Positions 16,387 to 25,202 of a stretch of 64,000 bases of DNA are shown here, in pieces; position 1 is the first letter of the stretch; the number at the start of each line of letters is the position of its first letter. Made by a program: the position numbers and the translations under genes. The notes below the pieces were generated by a model. It did no database searches. It was not told the origin of the DNA and saw nothing but the letters and a program-made list of their open reading frames with translations. The stretch comes from Deltaproteobacteria bacterium (GTDB lineage: Bacteria > Desulfobacterota > Desulfomonilia > UBA1062): positions 1 through 64,000 of the forward strand of contig JAHDKO010000015.1 of the NCBI GenBank assembly GCA_018436855.1, read 5' to 3'.

Positions 16387-17453
16387 CGCCTGCCCCCCCT
16401 GACGATGAGCGCGACGAAAACCGGGGCGCCCAGAAACGCGGTCAGAACCGAGACAGGCAGCACATGGGGCGCCAGGAGCAGCCGCGCCACCGTGTCGGAG
16501 GCGAGCAGCAGGACCGCGCCGGTGACCAGGGACGCGGGGACGAGAAAGCGCATGTCGCCGCCGATGACCCGGCGCACCATGTGCGGGCACACCAGGCCGA
16601 CGAAGCCGATGATTCCGAGAAAGGCCACGATCACGGCGGTCAGCAGGGAGGTGGCCAGCATGCCCAGGAGGCGCACCCGGTCCACCCGCACACCCAGCCC
16701 CCTGGCAGTCTCGTCTCCGGCATCGATGGCGTTGTAGTTCCAGCTGTTGTACTGGAAGAAGAGCGAGAGCAGCAGCGTGACCCCGGCGATGGCCCCGAGC
16801 TCGGACCAGCTCGCCCGGGCCGTGTCGCCAAAGGTCCAGAACACCATGGCCGCCAGTTGCATGTCGTCGGCGAAATACTGCAGGAACATGGTTCCGGCGG
16901 TAAAGAGCGCGCCCAGGGCCACGCCGGTGAGCACCATGACTTCGGCCGTGCTCCGGCGGAGCCGGGAGACCGCGATGATCACCCCTGCATTGGCCAGGCA
17001 GAAGAAAAAGGCGATGCCCGTCGTGGTGTACGGGCTGGAGATGTGCACCGCGCCGGCGTTCGAGCTCGTCATGGTGCCGGCGCCCAGGATCATGACCGCC
17101 AGGGCCGCGCCAAAGGCGGCGGCGTGCGACAGGCCCAGGGTAAAGGGCGAGCCGAGCGGGTTGCGCAGGACCGACTGCATCACCGCGCCAGAGACCGCCA
17201 GCCCGGCGCCCGCTGCCACGGCCGTCAGGGCCTGGGGCAGGCGGATGTTCAGGATGATGATGTCGAGACGTTCGGATACGCTTCTTCCCGCCAGGGTCCG
17301 CACCACGTCGAGAAGCGGAATGGACATCGAGCCGAGCGAGACGCTCACCACCAGCAGCACCAGCAGGACGGCCACGCCTGCCAGGATCACGGCGATCTTG
17401 CGGCCGATGTAGCGCGTGTACTCCTCGGGGATCTGGCCGTCGTCGAAATGCAT
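16383..17453 (-). CDS. FecCD-family ABC permease
   Basis: 356 residues with about nine to ten membrane helices. NIRLPQALTAVAAGAGLAVSGAVMQSVLRNPLGSPFTLG near residues 68-108 is the hallmark of FecCD/BtuC permeases, and ARGLGVRVDRVRLLGM and FLGIIGFVGLVCPHMVRR follow in the usual places. It forms the transmembrane channel with the ATPase downstream. It begins 7 nt after the binding-protein gene ends. Confidence 0.95.
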   Translation of the reverse strand: MHFDDGQIPEEYTRYIGRKIAVILAGVAVLLVLLVVSVSLGSMSIPLLDVVRTLAGRSVSERLDIIILNIRLPQALTAVAAGAGLAVSGAVMQSVLRNPLGSPFTLGLSHAAAFGAALAVMILGAGTMTSSNAGAVHISSPYTTTGIAFFFCLANAGVIIAVSRLRRSTAEVMVLTGVALGALFTAGTMFLQYFADDMQLAAMVFWTFGDTARASWSELGAIAGVTLLLSLFFQYNSWNYNAIDAGDETARGLGVRVDRVRLLGMLATSLLTAVIVAFLGIIGFVGLVCPHMVRRVIGGDMRFLVPASLVTGAVLLLASDTVARLLLAPHVLPVSVLTAFLGAPVFVALIVRGGRR

Positions 17454-17460
17454 ATGCCGG

Positions 17461-18735
17461 CTACTCCAGGGGGATCTTTTCGAACACCAGCCCGGAAAAC
17501 GAGGCGTTCATCTCGGCAAAGACCTCTTTCCCCACCAGAAACGCATAGATCTCGTCCGCCTTTGCCTTGGGATCGATATCCGTAAACCGCCACGGATAGA
17601 GTGTTTTTCCGATAAAGTATGCATCCGCGAGGATCGAGCCAAGATTCTGAGCATACCAGTTGTAGGGCAGCACTCCATAGACGTTGCCCGACCTGACGGC
17701 GCTGAGGGTGCGGTATGCCGCGTCGGTCTTCAGCTCGAAGAGCGCGCCGGCACGGTCTCCCAGCTGGATGGTGGAGAGGTCGAGAAAGAGCACGGAGGGG
17801 TCCCATGCCACGATCCGTTCCTTGGCCACGGTAATGTTCTGGATATGCCGGTCCGGCTGCGCCGCGACGTTCACGGCATTGACGAACGCAAAGGGGGGAT
17901 ATCCTGCCTCGGTGGACTGAAGGCCGTGCGGCCCCCGAAAAGCGATGCCGCCCACAAAGCATGTATTGCTCTGATCAGCAGGGATATCTGCCGTCCGCCT
18001 GTTGAGGTCTCTGATGGCATTCTCGAAAAAAGCAATCACCTCCCCGGCGCGCCGTTCTTTTCCCACCACCGTGCCCATGAGGCGAAGAGCATGGAAAAGA
18101 TCCTGCCGGTTGGCGCCGAGATCGCCGTGATTCAGCACCACGACCGGGATGCCGGTCTTGCTCTGGAGCTCGTCCGGATTGTATCCGGAGGAGGCAAAGG
18201 TCTTGAAGATCACCTGGGGCCGGATCTCAAGAGTGACAATGAGCTCGGGCTGATCGAACCCGCGGAATTCGCCGAAGAGCGGATAGTCCCTGAACTGCGG
18301 GTTGGCGATCGCGTAGGGCCGGGCAGAGAAAATGGTGTCGCGCTTCTCGATGCTGTCGACCGCCACGATCAGGTTCTGGGCCTTCAGGTAGGTCAGCAGC
18401 CGGAGGCAACCCGCGCCCGAGCAGACGACGCGATCGATCCGCTGGGGCAGTCTCACCGTCCTGCCCGCCGCGTCGATGATCGTGTGCTCCTGCCCGCCCT
18501 GCACGGATGCCGGCCACAGGAGGAGAAACACCAGGGCCGTCAGGCACAGGGTCCGCAATGCAGTCGCGGCCTGCACGCTCAGGGCAGGGAAGCGATCATG
18601 CCCCGTGCCCCGGCTGGTCGAGCCGCCGCTCCCCGAATCTCCCGGCCGCTCTCCGGCGGGAATGGCCCTCATCGCGGCATTCGTCTTGCGTGTCTTGCGA
18701 GAATCTGTCATCTGCCCGGCCCTGGGAATATTCAT
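17461..18735 (-). CDS. ABC transporter substrate-binding protein (iron-chelate/corrinoid type)
   Basis: About 424 residues from ATG 18735. A hydrophobic export segment (LCLTALVFLLLWPASVQGG) lies some 60-80 residues from this start, followed by TIIDAAGRTVRLPQRIDRVV, the opening of periplasmic class III binding domains, and by the paired lobes typical of FepB/BtuF-like proteins. Substrate cannot be told from sequence. The N-terminus is uncertain: the frame is open to 18918, GCAGGGTG sits 4 nt before ATG 18735, but the export segment is unusually far in, so a later start is possible. First gene of the transporter operon. Confidence 0.85.
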   Translation of the reverse strand: MNIPRAGQMTDSRKTRKTNAAMRAIPAGERPGDSGSGGSTSRGTGHDRFPALSVQAATALRTLCLTALVFLLLWPASVQGGQEHTIIDAAGRTVRLPQRIDRVVCSGAGCLRLLTYLKAQNLIVAVDSIEKRDTIFSARPYAIANPQFRDYPLFGEFRGFDQPELIVTLEIRPQVIFKTFASSGYNPDELQSKTGIPVVVLNHGDLGANRQDLFHALRLMGTVVGKERRAGEVIAFFENAIRDLNRRTADIPADQSNTCFVGGIAFRGPHGLQSTEAGYPPFAFVNAVNVAAQPDRHIQNITVAKERIVAWDPSVLFLDLSTIQLGDRAGALFELKTDAAYRTLSAVRSGNVYGVLPYNWYAQNLGSILADAYFIGKTLYPWRFTDIDPKAKADEIYAFLVGKEVFAEMNASFSGLVFEKIPLE

Positions 18736-18928
18736 GGTCACCCTGCCTATCACTCTCTCCCGGATTACAAGCGCGAAGAACATCATGAAAAAACCGGATG
18801 TCGTCGGTGCCGCGCCACTATGCCTGTCCTTAAAAAAAGCACGACCGGCATTCCCGCATCCGGCGTTCCCGGGATGTTCCGGGAATCCTTTATCCGCGCA
18901 CGGGTCAGTGTACCACACTCCCTGCCTG

Positions 18929-19150
18929 TCAGGCTAGCCGGTATACCTGATAGGGTGCGCCGATAACTTCCCGGCCGGTGAACGCATGGCGGAACGGCCG
19001 GAACTCGTGTTCCGAGACGACCCGCAGGACATGACCTTCTCGCGGGCGGGAAGATGCGGTGGCGGGAAACACCGCTGAAGTGTGCGGGTACGGGCGGGAT
19101 TGTGCCCCATCAGGGGTTTCCGGGCCGGGTGCGGGCTCGTTCTGCGCAAT
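18929..19150 (-). CDS. Possible small protein with ATT start, leader of the transporter operon
   Basis: A strong AAGGAGG lies 5 nt before an ATT (19150) that opens a 73-residue frame ending EHEFRPFRHAFTGREVIGA...VYRLA at TGA 18929. A TTG one base further (19149) opens another 71-residue frame. The C-terminal half of the ATT frame looks protein-like, the N-terminal half is Pro/Ala-rich and does not. Promoter-like hexamers lie just upstream. Either frame may be real, or the Shine-Dalgarno may serve a leader peptide. I recognise no family. Confidence 0.22.
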   Translation of the reverse strand: MAQNEPAPGPETPDGAQSRPYPHTSAVFPATASSRPREGHVLRVVSEHEFRPFRHAFTGREVIGAPYQVYRLA

Positions 19151-19185
19151 TCAATCCTCCTTCTTAGTTCGCTTTTTTAAGGACT

Positions 19186-19214
19186 TATAAAGGGCGGGTC
19201 TGATTCCCGTTCAA
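19186..19214 (-). promoter_or_regulatory. Possible promoter upstream of the transporter operon leader
   Basis: Minus strand: TTGAAC (19214-19209), 17-nt spacer, TTTATA (19191-19186). The strong Shine-Dalgarno at about 19157-19151 follows. Moderate match; it would give the transporter genes a leader of over 400 nt. Confidence 0.35.
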
Positions 19215-19338
19215 GCCTGCTGCTTCGAAAGGTTCCAGGGCTTGCCTTAAAGGTTCATACCATTGATTGACCCTCCCGCTTTAGGGGGGAGTTTCTCTGT
19301 ACAGCGGGCTGTTTCGGCATCCGGGCACCTGAGGGCCG

Positions 19339-20037
19339 CTATCCGGGCCGGTTCCACTTGGACTTCTTCGGCCGTTTCTTGAGCAGGACATAGAGCGCCC
19401 CGGTGCCCCCGTCGCAGGGCCGGGCGGAGCTGAAGGCAAGGACGAGGTGGGAGAGGCTGCCCGTGGTGAGCCACCTGACGAGCTGCTCCTTGAGGACCGG
19501 ACCCCGGCTCGACTTGAGCCCCCTGCCGTGGATGATGAGCACCACCCGGTGGCCGAGCGCGTGAGAGCTCAGGATAAACGACACGAGCACCTGCTCGGCG
19601 GCCTGCCGGGTGTAGCCGTGGAGGTCCAGATGCCCCTGGACCGTGAGCTCCCCTGCCTTGAGCTTGGTCATGGTTTTGGGGTCGAGCGGGATGGTGTGCC
19701 CCTCGAGGTACTCGCCGGTGCAGGTGATGTCGAAGTGGGCCGCGCCCCTGACCAGGGCTTTCAGTGTATCGATCACCTCCTGGTCCTGCCTGCGCACGCT
19801 CTCCCTGACGGAGTCCACGACATCTTTTCTATCGGCCGGCTCGGGCACGACGCGGTCGTTTCCGAGCGGGGTCACCCCGTGCATGGCGGAGGCGAATATC
19901 TCATGGTCGTCCGGCGGCGCAGGCGGCTGCTTCGGCCTCGCCGGCTCGGGCGGGGGGGTGTCCTTCTTCCCGGGCGTTATCTTTACACCCTTGAGTTTTT
20001 TGAACGGGGCATGGAACGGTTCCTCTTTCCTGGCCAT
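19339..20037 (-). CDS. Smr domain (MutS2 C-terminal-like) protein
   Basis: 232 residues. Residues 1-70 are low-complexity and Pro/Lys-rich; the C-terminal Smr domain shows LDLHGYTRQAAEQVLVSF and IIHGRGLKSSRGPVLKEQL, the LDLHG and HGxG motifs of the family. Stand-alone Smr proteins are thought to be nucleases or nucleic-acid-binding proteins. ATG 20037 (MARKEEPF) is chosen over the upstream frame because that would run through an intrinsic terminator. Ends with a basic tail. Confidence 0.88.
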   Translation of the reverse strand: MARKEEPFHAPFKKLKGVKITPGKKDTPPPEPARPKQPPAPPDDHEIFASAMHGVTPLGNDRVVPEPADRKDVVDSVRESVRRQDQEVIDTLKALVRGAAHFDITCTGEYLEGHTIPLDPKTMTKLKAGELTVQGHLDLHGYTRQAAEQVLVSFILSSHALGHRVVLIIHGRGLKSSRGPVLKEQLVRWLTTGSLSHLVLAFSSARPCDGGTGALYVLLKKRPKKSKWNRPG

Positions 20038-20051
20038 CCGGCTATGATAGC

Positions 20052-20092
20052 AAAAAAAAGAGGCCCACTCAATATGAGGTGGTCGTGGGCCC
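20052..20092 (-). terminator. Intrinsic terminator in the 5' leader of the Smr gene
   Basis: Minus strand: GGGCCCAC...GTGGGCC stem (20092-20085 with 20068-20062), then eight U (20059-20052). The U-run ends 15 nt before the Smr start codon. It either stops minus-strand readthrough or acts as an attenuator for the Smr gene; no minus-strand gene lies immediately upstream. Confidence 0.7.
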
Positions 20093-20229
20093 AAAAAGGA
20101 GGTCTATAGCTCTTGAACGTTACGCTATAGGCTTAAGGCCCTTATAATGTACGCTTTTTCAAGGTGTCAAATATATAACTCTTATGGTATGCTTAAAGAA
20201 AAGTAAATCATATCCGGAGATAAGATAGG

Positions 20230-21144
20230 ATGAACATTCATCAGGTACATATCTTCAACATTGCGGCAAAGACCCTGAGCATCACGAAGACGGCCAAGAA
20301 GATGCACCTTTCCCAGCCCTCGGTGAGCATTCAGATCAAAGACCTGGAAGACTCCCTGAACGTGCAGCTCTTCGAGAGAATCAACCGGAAGATCGCCCTG
20401 ACCGACGCGGGCAAGGTGTTCTATTCCTACTCGGAGAGGCTTCTGAACTTCATCGACGAGATAAACGCGGTCATGAACGAGTTCAGCTCAGGGGATGTGG
20501 GCAAGCTCATCCTGGGCACCTCCAGCACGGTGGGCATCTATGTTCTCCCCAAGTATCTGGGCGAGTTCAAAGAGATATTTCCCAAGGCAGAGATATCGCT
20601 CATGATCATGAACCGGCAGGAGGCCCTCGAGCAGTGCATTTCCGGGGAGCTCGACTTCTCCTTTCTCCAGGACCCTCCCAAGCACCCCGACCTTCATGCC
20701 GATTTCTTCATGCGCGACGAGCTGGTGATCGTGTGTTCTCCCAAACATCGGTGGGCTGACAGAGACCACCTCACGATCAAGATGCTCACCTCCGAACCGG
20801 AACCCATCATCCTGCGCGAAGAGGGGTCTGGCACCAGGGGCCTGATCGAATACGTGCTCAAGCGCTACGGCATCGAGCGCAACGTCACCATGGAAATGAG
20901 CTCGTCCGAGGGAATCAAACGGGCGGTGGAGGCCAATCTGGGTGTCGCGGTGCTTTCAAAGAACGTGGTCAGGGCGGAGATGAAAAACAGAAGCCTGATC
21001 GCTCTGGGCATCAAGGACCTCAACACCAAGAGGGATTTCTATGTCGTTTATAACAAAAAGCGGAAGTTCATGCCGCTCATGGAGAAATTTCACGACTTTA
21101 TTCTCAAGAAAAGGGATCTGATCGGTTCATCCCTACTGCCGTAA
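20230..21144 (+). CDS. LysR-family transcriptional regulator
   Basis: 304 residues. N-terminal winged helix-turn-helix (MNIHQVHIFNIAAKTLSITKTAKKM, LSQPSVSIQIKDLE, about 1-60) and a two-lobed effector domain (about 90-295) with GKLILGTSSTVGIYVLPKYL. The CbbR/CysB-like arrangement suggests sensing of a small metabolite. It is the nearest upstream gene to the PFOR-Nuo operon and reads towards it, with a 600-nt gap, so it may control that operon; a divergently placed target is absent. The start is preceded by a weak AGATAGG. Confidence 0.92.
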   Translation: MNIHQVHIFNIAAKTLSITKTAKKMHLSQPSVSIQIKDLEDSLNVQLFERINRKIALTDAGKVFYSYSERLLNFIDEINAVMNEFSSGDVGKLILGTSSTVGIYVLPKYLGEFKEIFPKAEISLMIMNRQEALEQCISGELDFSFLQDPPKHPDLHADFFMRDELVIVCSPKHRWADRDHLTIKMLTSEPEPIILREEGSGTRGLIEYVLKRYGIERNVTMEMSSSEGIKRAVEANLGVAVLSKNVVRAEMKNRSLIALGIKDLNTKRDFYVVYNKKRKFMPLMEKFHDFILKKRDLIGSSLLP

Positions 21145-21748
21145 ACGGAGCAGGCCCCTTTTTGCCGGTTCATCATGCCCCTTTGCAGGGAGGGTGAACA
21201 TGGAGGGATGAAATCGACCCAAGGCCCGATTGCCCGGACCCGGGGGAAAAAGTCAACAAACGAGTCTGCGGCAGCCATGTTCGGCCCCGGTTTCCCGGTT
21301 CAGGGAAAAACGCCCCGGCAGCCGCACGACAACCGGACGCGGGTGCGGGGAAAATTTTCGTATCGAGCCTAGATCGAGTGCAGATGAGGGTTGACAAATT
21401 TATCTCGATACAGTTAAAAGTTTCTGCACGCAGATACAGAGGCAGCGGTCCGAAAGCAGACCGTTATCGGCGATGTCATTGACTTTTCACCGGTTACATT
21501 GAATCGTTTGCATAACGGAGCGCATCAATAGGGCATTGGGTTTGATATCGTGGTCTCCCGGTTCCATATCCTGCGGACCATACAAGCACGTTCTTGTATT
21601 GAGTTTGCTATATCAAAAACAGGTGCTGATCTGCGTGATAAAGGCGGCGCCGCCTGGGAATAAGGAGCGATATTATCAACACAATTTCTTGACAGCCCGC
21701 GAACGGAAGTGATATGAATCACCATTCAGTTTTGCGCAAGGAGAAGAT
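21145..21748. other. Long intergenic region upstream of the PFOR-Nuo operon
   Basis: 604 nt with lower GC and no credible gene. It holds an 8-bp inverted repeat GTATCGAG/CTCGATAC (21360-21367 and 21404-21411) flanking TTGACA (21391-21396), and the better promoter at 21689-21718. Such a spacing is large for a plain promoter and leaves room for LysR sites or a leader RNA, but I see no known riboswitch. Confidence 0.5.
21689..21718 (+). promoter_or_regulatory. Promoter of the PFOR-Nuo operon
   Basis: TTGACA (21689-21694), 18-nt spacer, TATGAA (21713-21718). It ends 30 nt before the first start codon, which has AAGGAG at the right distance. Confidence 0.6.
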
Positions 21749-22300
21749 ATGCTAGAGATCAGGTTGCATGGAAGAGGCGGGCAGGGAGCTGTCACCTCGG
21801 CGGAGCTCATAGCCATTGCAGCAATCAACAAAGGCAATTTTGCTCAAGCATTCCCCAGTTTCGGTCCTGAGCGCAGGGGTGCTCCGGTGGTGGCTTTCTG
21901 CAGGGTGGACGATCGGAAGATCAACATCAGGGCCAAGGTATACGAGCCCGATGTCGTGATCGTGCTGGACCCGGGATTGCTTTCGCTGCTCGATCCCACC
22001 GAGGGGATGGGCGATGGCGGAATCCTGATTCTCAACACCAAAAAGAAACCGCAGGAAGTTGTGACTGCTCCCGGCCGCTCCTTAAAGGTGGTGACGATGG
22101 ACGCGAATACCATCGCCACTGAGGAGCTGGGGAGGCCCATTGTGAACACCACCATGCTGGGCGGTTTCATAAGGGCCACCGGGCTGATCGGGATCGATGA
22201 CATCAAAGAGCCTCTTCTGGAAAGGTTCGGCAAGAAATTGGGAGAGAGAAACCTCAAGGCCATGGAACGTGCGTACCAAGAGGTTTCCATAGGAGAATAA
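21749..22300 (+). CDS. porC: Pyruvate:ferredoxin oxidoreductase gamma subunit
   Basis: 183 residues. MLEIRLHGRGGQGAVTSAELIAIAA at the start and FAQAFPSFGPERRGAPVVAFCRV are diagnostic of the gamma chain of four-subunit 2-oxoacid:ferredoxin oxidoreductases. The subunit is part of the enzyme that oxidises pyruvate and CoA to acetyl-CoA and CO2. AAGGAG lies 7 nt before the ATG. First of seven closely spaced genes (5-13 nt gaps). Confidence 0.93.
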   Translation: MLEIRLHGRGGQGAVTSAELIAIAAINKGNFAQAFPSFGPERRGAPVVAFCRVDDRKINIRAKVYEPDVVIVLDPGLLSLLDPTEGMGDGGILILNTKKKPQEVVTAPGRSLKVVTMDANTIATEELGRPIVNTTMLGGFIRATGLIGIDDIKEPLLERFGKKLGERNLKAMERAYQEVSIGE

Positions 22301-22305
22301 GAACC

Positions 22306-22599
22306 ATGGCGAAACCAATGGAAAAGATAACATGGCAGGAACTCGAGACGGGCAGTGTCGTCACCGAGATCGGCAATGCCCGGGAATATGAGACGGGGTC
22401 GTGGAGGTCCGAGCGTCCGGTGGTCGAGGCCTCGCAGTGCATCAAGTGCGGGGTGTGCTGGCTGTTTTGTCCGGATGCCTGCATCGTGCGGGCCTCTGAC
22501 GGTCATTTCGAGGCGGACCTGACCTACTGCAAGGGGTGCGGGATCTGTGCGAAAGAGTGCCCGGTGGGCTGCATCACGATGATTACCGAGGAGGGGTAG
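22306..22599 (+). CDS. porD: Pyruvate:ferredoxin oxidoreductase delta subunit (2[4Fe-4S])
   Basis: 97 residues. Two ferredoxin-type cysteine motifs, CIKCGVCWLFCPDAC and CKGCGICAKECPVGC, bind two [4Fe-4S] clusters, preceded by the delta-specific WRSERPVV segment. It carries electrons from the beta-subunit cluster to the external acceptor. Begins 6 nt after porC. Confidence 0.95.
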   Translation: MAKPMEKITWQELETGSVVTEIGNAREYETGSWRSERPVVEASQCIKCGVCWLFCPDACIVRASDGHFEADLTYCKGCGICAKECPVGCITMITEEG

Positions 22600-22605
22600 C
22601 AGGAT

Positions 22606-23784
22606 ATGGCCAGAACGAGAAAGGGAATCGAGGTATCCATCGCCATGGCCGATGCCGTGGCGCAGGCCAATGTCGATGTCATCGCCGCATACCCCATCAC
22701 CCCGCAGACCCATATCGTGGAGCATCTCTCCGAGATCGTGGCCAACGGCGAGCTCGATGCGGAGTACGTGCCGGTCGAGAGTGAGCATTCCGCGATGAGC
22801 GTGTGCTGCGGGTCATCGGCGGTAGGCGCCAGGACCTTCACCTCCACGAGCTCCCAGGGCCTTGCACTCATGGCCGAGATCTTTTACATCGCCGCGTCCA
22901 TGAGGCTGCCCATGGTGATGGCGCTGGCCAACCGGTCTCTGTCCGGCCCGCTGTCCATCTGGAACGACCATACCGACACCATGATGGTCAGGGACGCGGG
23001 GTGGATCCACGTGTTCGTGGAGAACGGGCAGGAGTGCTACGACAACGTGTTCTGCGGATATCGGATATCCGAGGACCCGTCGGTGATGCTGCCTTTGGCG
23101 GTCAACCTGGACGGGTTCATCCTGACCCACATGATCGAGCCGGTGATCTATGAAGACAACGAGACGATCCGGAAGTACCTGCCGGATGTGAGGATGAAGA
23201 ACGCGCTTCATCCGGACAACCCGGTGTCCATGGGCTGCTTCGCCATGCCCGAGATCTACACCGAGGCCCAGATGGGCCGGGAGCAGGGGCTCCTGGACGC
23301 CTATCCCGTGATCGTCAAGGCCTGGAAGGAGTGGGGCGACCTGACGGGGAGGTACTATCGCCCCATCGAGACCTACCGCACGGAAGATGCGGAGTACTGC
23401 ATCGTGACCATGGGCTCCTACGGGGAGACGGCCATGGAGGTGGTGGACGCGCTCAGGGAAGAGGGCGAGAAGGTCGGGGTCGTGAAGATACGCCTGTGGA
23501 GGCCGTTCCCCTTTGAAGATTTCCGCAGCGCCGTTGAAGGGAAGAAGTCGCTCATCGTGGTCGACCGGGCCATCAGCTTCGGCGGGCCCGGAGGCCCCGT
23601 AGCCCTGGAGCTGCGCTCCGCGCTCTACGGCCGTCCCAACGCCCCCGCGATCGTGAACTATGTGGCCGGTCTGGCCGGCAGGGACGTGGCCCGAAGCGAT
23701 TTCAGGAAGATCATTCTTGAGGGCAAGGCCAAGGCCTCAAAGGGCGAGACGGAAGGCTTCACCCTGTACGGTCTGAGAGGATAA
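22606..23784 (+). CDS. porA: Pyruvate:ferredoxin oxidoreductase alpha subunit
   Basis: 392 residues. AAYPITPQTHIVEHLSE near the N-terminus, EHSAMSVCCGSSAVGARTFTSTSSQGLALM and MVMALANRSLSGPLSIWNDHTDTM are conserved in PorA chains, and the transketolase C-terminal-like domain (IVTMGSYGETAMEVVD, VVDRAISFGGPGGPV) follows. The SNRSL/WNDHTD pattern favours pyruvate over 2-oxoglutarate or branched-chain acids, but substrate remains inferred. 6 nt after porD. Confidence 0.92.
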   Translation: MARTRKGIEVSIAMADAVAQANVDVIAAYPITPQTHIVEHLSEIVANGELDAEYVPVESEHSAMSVCCGSSAVGARTFTSTSSQGLALMAEIFYIAASMRLPMVMALANRSLSGPLSIWNDHTDTMMVRDAGWIHVFVENGQECYDNVFCGYRISEDPSVMLPLAVNLDGFILTHMIEPVIYEDNETIRKYLPDVRMKNALHPDNPVSMGCFAMPEIYTEAQMGREQGLLDAYPVIVKAWKEWGDLTGRYYRPIETYRTEDAEYCIVTMGSYGETAMEVVDALREEGEKVGVVKIRLWRPFPFEDFRSAVEGKKSLIVVDRAISFGGPGGPVALELRSALYGRPNAPAIVNYVAGLAGRDVARSDFRKIILEGKAKASKGETEGFTLYGLRG

Positions 23785-23797
23785 GGAGTTAAAACCT

Positions 23798-24727
23798 ATG
23801 GATAAATTCTCGGTATTTTCATCGAGACTTGTCGAGAAGTCTGAGAACTTCACATCGGGACACCGTGCCTGCCAGGGGTGCGCCGAGGCGCTGGCGGTGC
23901 GGCACGTGATGAAGGCCCTGGGCAGGGACACCGTCGTGGCCATGTCCACGGGGTGCATGGAGATCATCTCTTCGCCCCTGCCGCTGACCTCCTGGAGGGT
24001 GCCCTGGATCCACAACGCATTCGAGAACTCCGCTGCCGTGATTTCGGGTTGCGAGTCCGGGATGAAGGCCATGATGCGCAAGGGCAAGATACCGGCCAAG
24101 AAGATCAACTTCGTGGCCATGGGGGGAGACGGGGCCACGGCCGACATCGGCATGGGCGCGCTCTCCGGTGCCCTGGAGCGGGGTCACGACATGGTCTATA
24201 TCTGTTACGACAACGAGGCCTACATGAACACGGGCATCCAGCGCTCCAGCTCCACGCCCTACGGGGCCAGCACCACGACCTCGCCGGCCGGCAAGGTGAG
24301 CATCGGACAGCACACGCAGAAGAAGAACATGGCCCAGATCGCCGTTGCCCACAACATCCCCTACGTGGCCACCGCGTGCTCGAGCTTTCCGTTCGACCTG
24401 ATGGAGAAGGTGAAGAGGGCTGCCGAGACACCGGGCGCCGCCTATGTCCATGTTCTGTCTGTATGCCCCACCGGCTGGAGAATCCCCACCCAGGACGCCA
24501 TCAAATACGGCAGGCTGGCGGTCGATTCCTGCGTTTTTCCGCTCTACGAGGTGATCGAGGGAGAGTACCGGCTTTCCTATAAGCCCTATAAAAAGCTTCC
24601 CCTCACCGAATACCTCAAGGGCCAGGGCAGGTTCAGGCATCTCACCGACAAGGAGATCCAGATGATCCAGCAGAGGGTGGACAAGGACTACGAGAGAATT
24701 TTGAGACTGAGCGAAGAGGAAAAGTAA
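23798..24727 (+). CDS. porB: Pyruvate:ferredoxin oxidoreductase beta subunit (TPP-binding)
   Basis: 309 residues. The TPP motif is GGDGATADIGMGALSGAL with following YDNEAYMNTGIQ. The cysteines GHRACQGC, TGCMEI and VLSVCPTGW are the ligands of the proximal [4Fe-4S] cluster. Catalytic partner of PorA at the subunit interface. The cofactor TPP is made by the riboswitch operon at 1.5-4.8 kb. 2 nt separate it from the next gene. Confidence 0.94.
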   Translation: MDKFSVFSSRLVEKSENFTSGHRACQGCAEALAVRHVMKALGRDTVVAMSTGCMEIISSPLPLTSWRVPWIHNAFENSAAVISGCESGMKAMMRKGKIPAKKINFVAMGGDGATADIGMGALSGALERGHDMVYICYDNEAYMNTGIQRSSSTPYGASTTTSPAGKVSIGQHTQKKNMAQIAVAHNIPYVATACSSFPFDLMEKVKRAAETPGAAYVHVLSVCPTGWRIPTQDAIKYGRLAVDSCVFPLYEVIEGEYRLSYKPYKKLPLTEYLKGQGRFRHLTDKEIQMIQQRVDKDYERILRLSEEEK

Positions 24728-24728
24728 T

Positions 24729-25190
24729 ATGGAAATAGATATCAGGAAGATCGACGAGATCATCGAGCGCTACGACAAGTCCGAGGAATCGTTGCTCGCT
24801 ATCCTCCAGGATTTCCAGCACACGTTCCGCTATGTTCCCGAACAGGGGATGAAGAGGATCAGCGAGGTTCTGGACATTCCGGAGAGCAAGATCTACGGGG
24901 TGGGGACCTTCTACAAGGCCCTCTCGCTCAAGCCGGTGGGACGGCATACGTGCAAGGTCTGCACCGGGACCGCGTGTCATCTCAAGGGTGCGCACACCCT
25001 GACCGACATCATCGGCAAGGAGCTGGACGTAGAGCCCGGGGAAACGACGAGGGACGGGAGGTTCACCCTGCAGACGGTAAACTGTGTCGGCGCGTGCGCA
25101 CTGGCTCCGGTCGTCATGGTCGATGACGATGATTACTACGAGGGGTCTTCTCCCCAGGACGTCCTGAAGAATCTCAGGAAGTACAAATAA
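24729..25190 (+). CDS. NuoE-like [2Fe-2S] thioredoxin-fold subunit
   Basis: 153 residues. Cluster cysteines appear in CKVCTGTACHLKGA and VNCVGACALAPVVMVDD, the pattern of the 24-kDa subunit of complex I (NuoE), HndA and HydC-type proteins. It passes electrons within an NAD(P)H-oxidising flavoprotein module. It is directly joined to porB (1-nt gap), which ties an NADH module to PFOR. Confidence 0.93.
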   Translation: MEIDIRKIDEIIERYDKSEESLLAILQDFQHTFRYVPEQGMKRISEVLDIPESKIYGVGTFYKALSLKPVGRHTCKVCTGTACHLKGAHTLTDIIGKELDVEPGETTRDGRFTLQTVNCVGACALAPVVMVDDDDYYEGSSPQDVLKNLRKYK

Positions 25191-25202
25191 GGATCGGAGA
25201 GG

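Noticed and set aside
18736-19338. Cobalamin riboswitch upstream of the FecCD transporter
   Set aside because: The conserved B12-box and the GCCACTG block were looked for on the minus strand and not found in the expected order.
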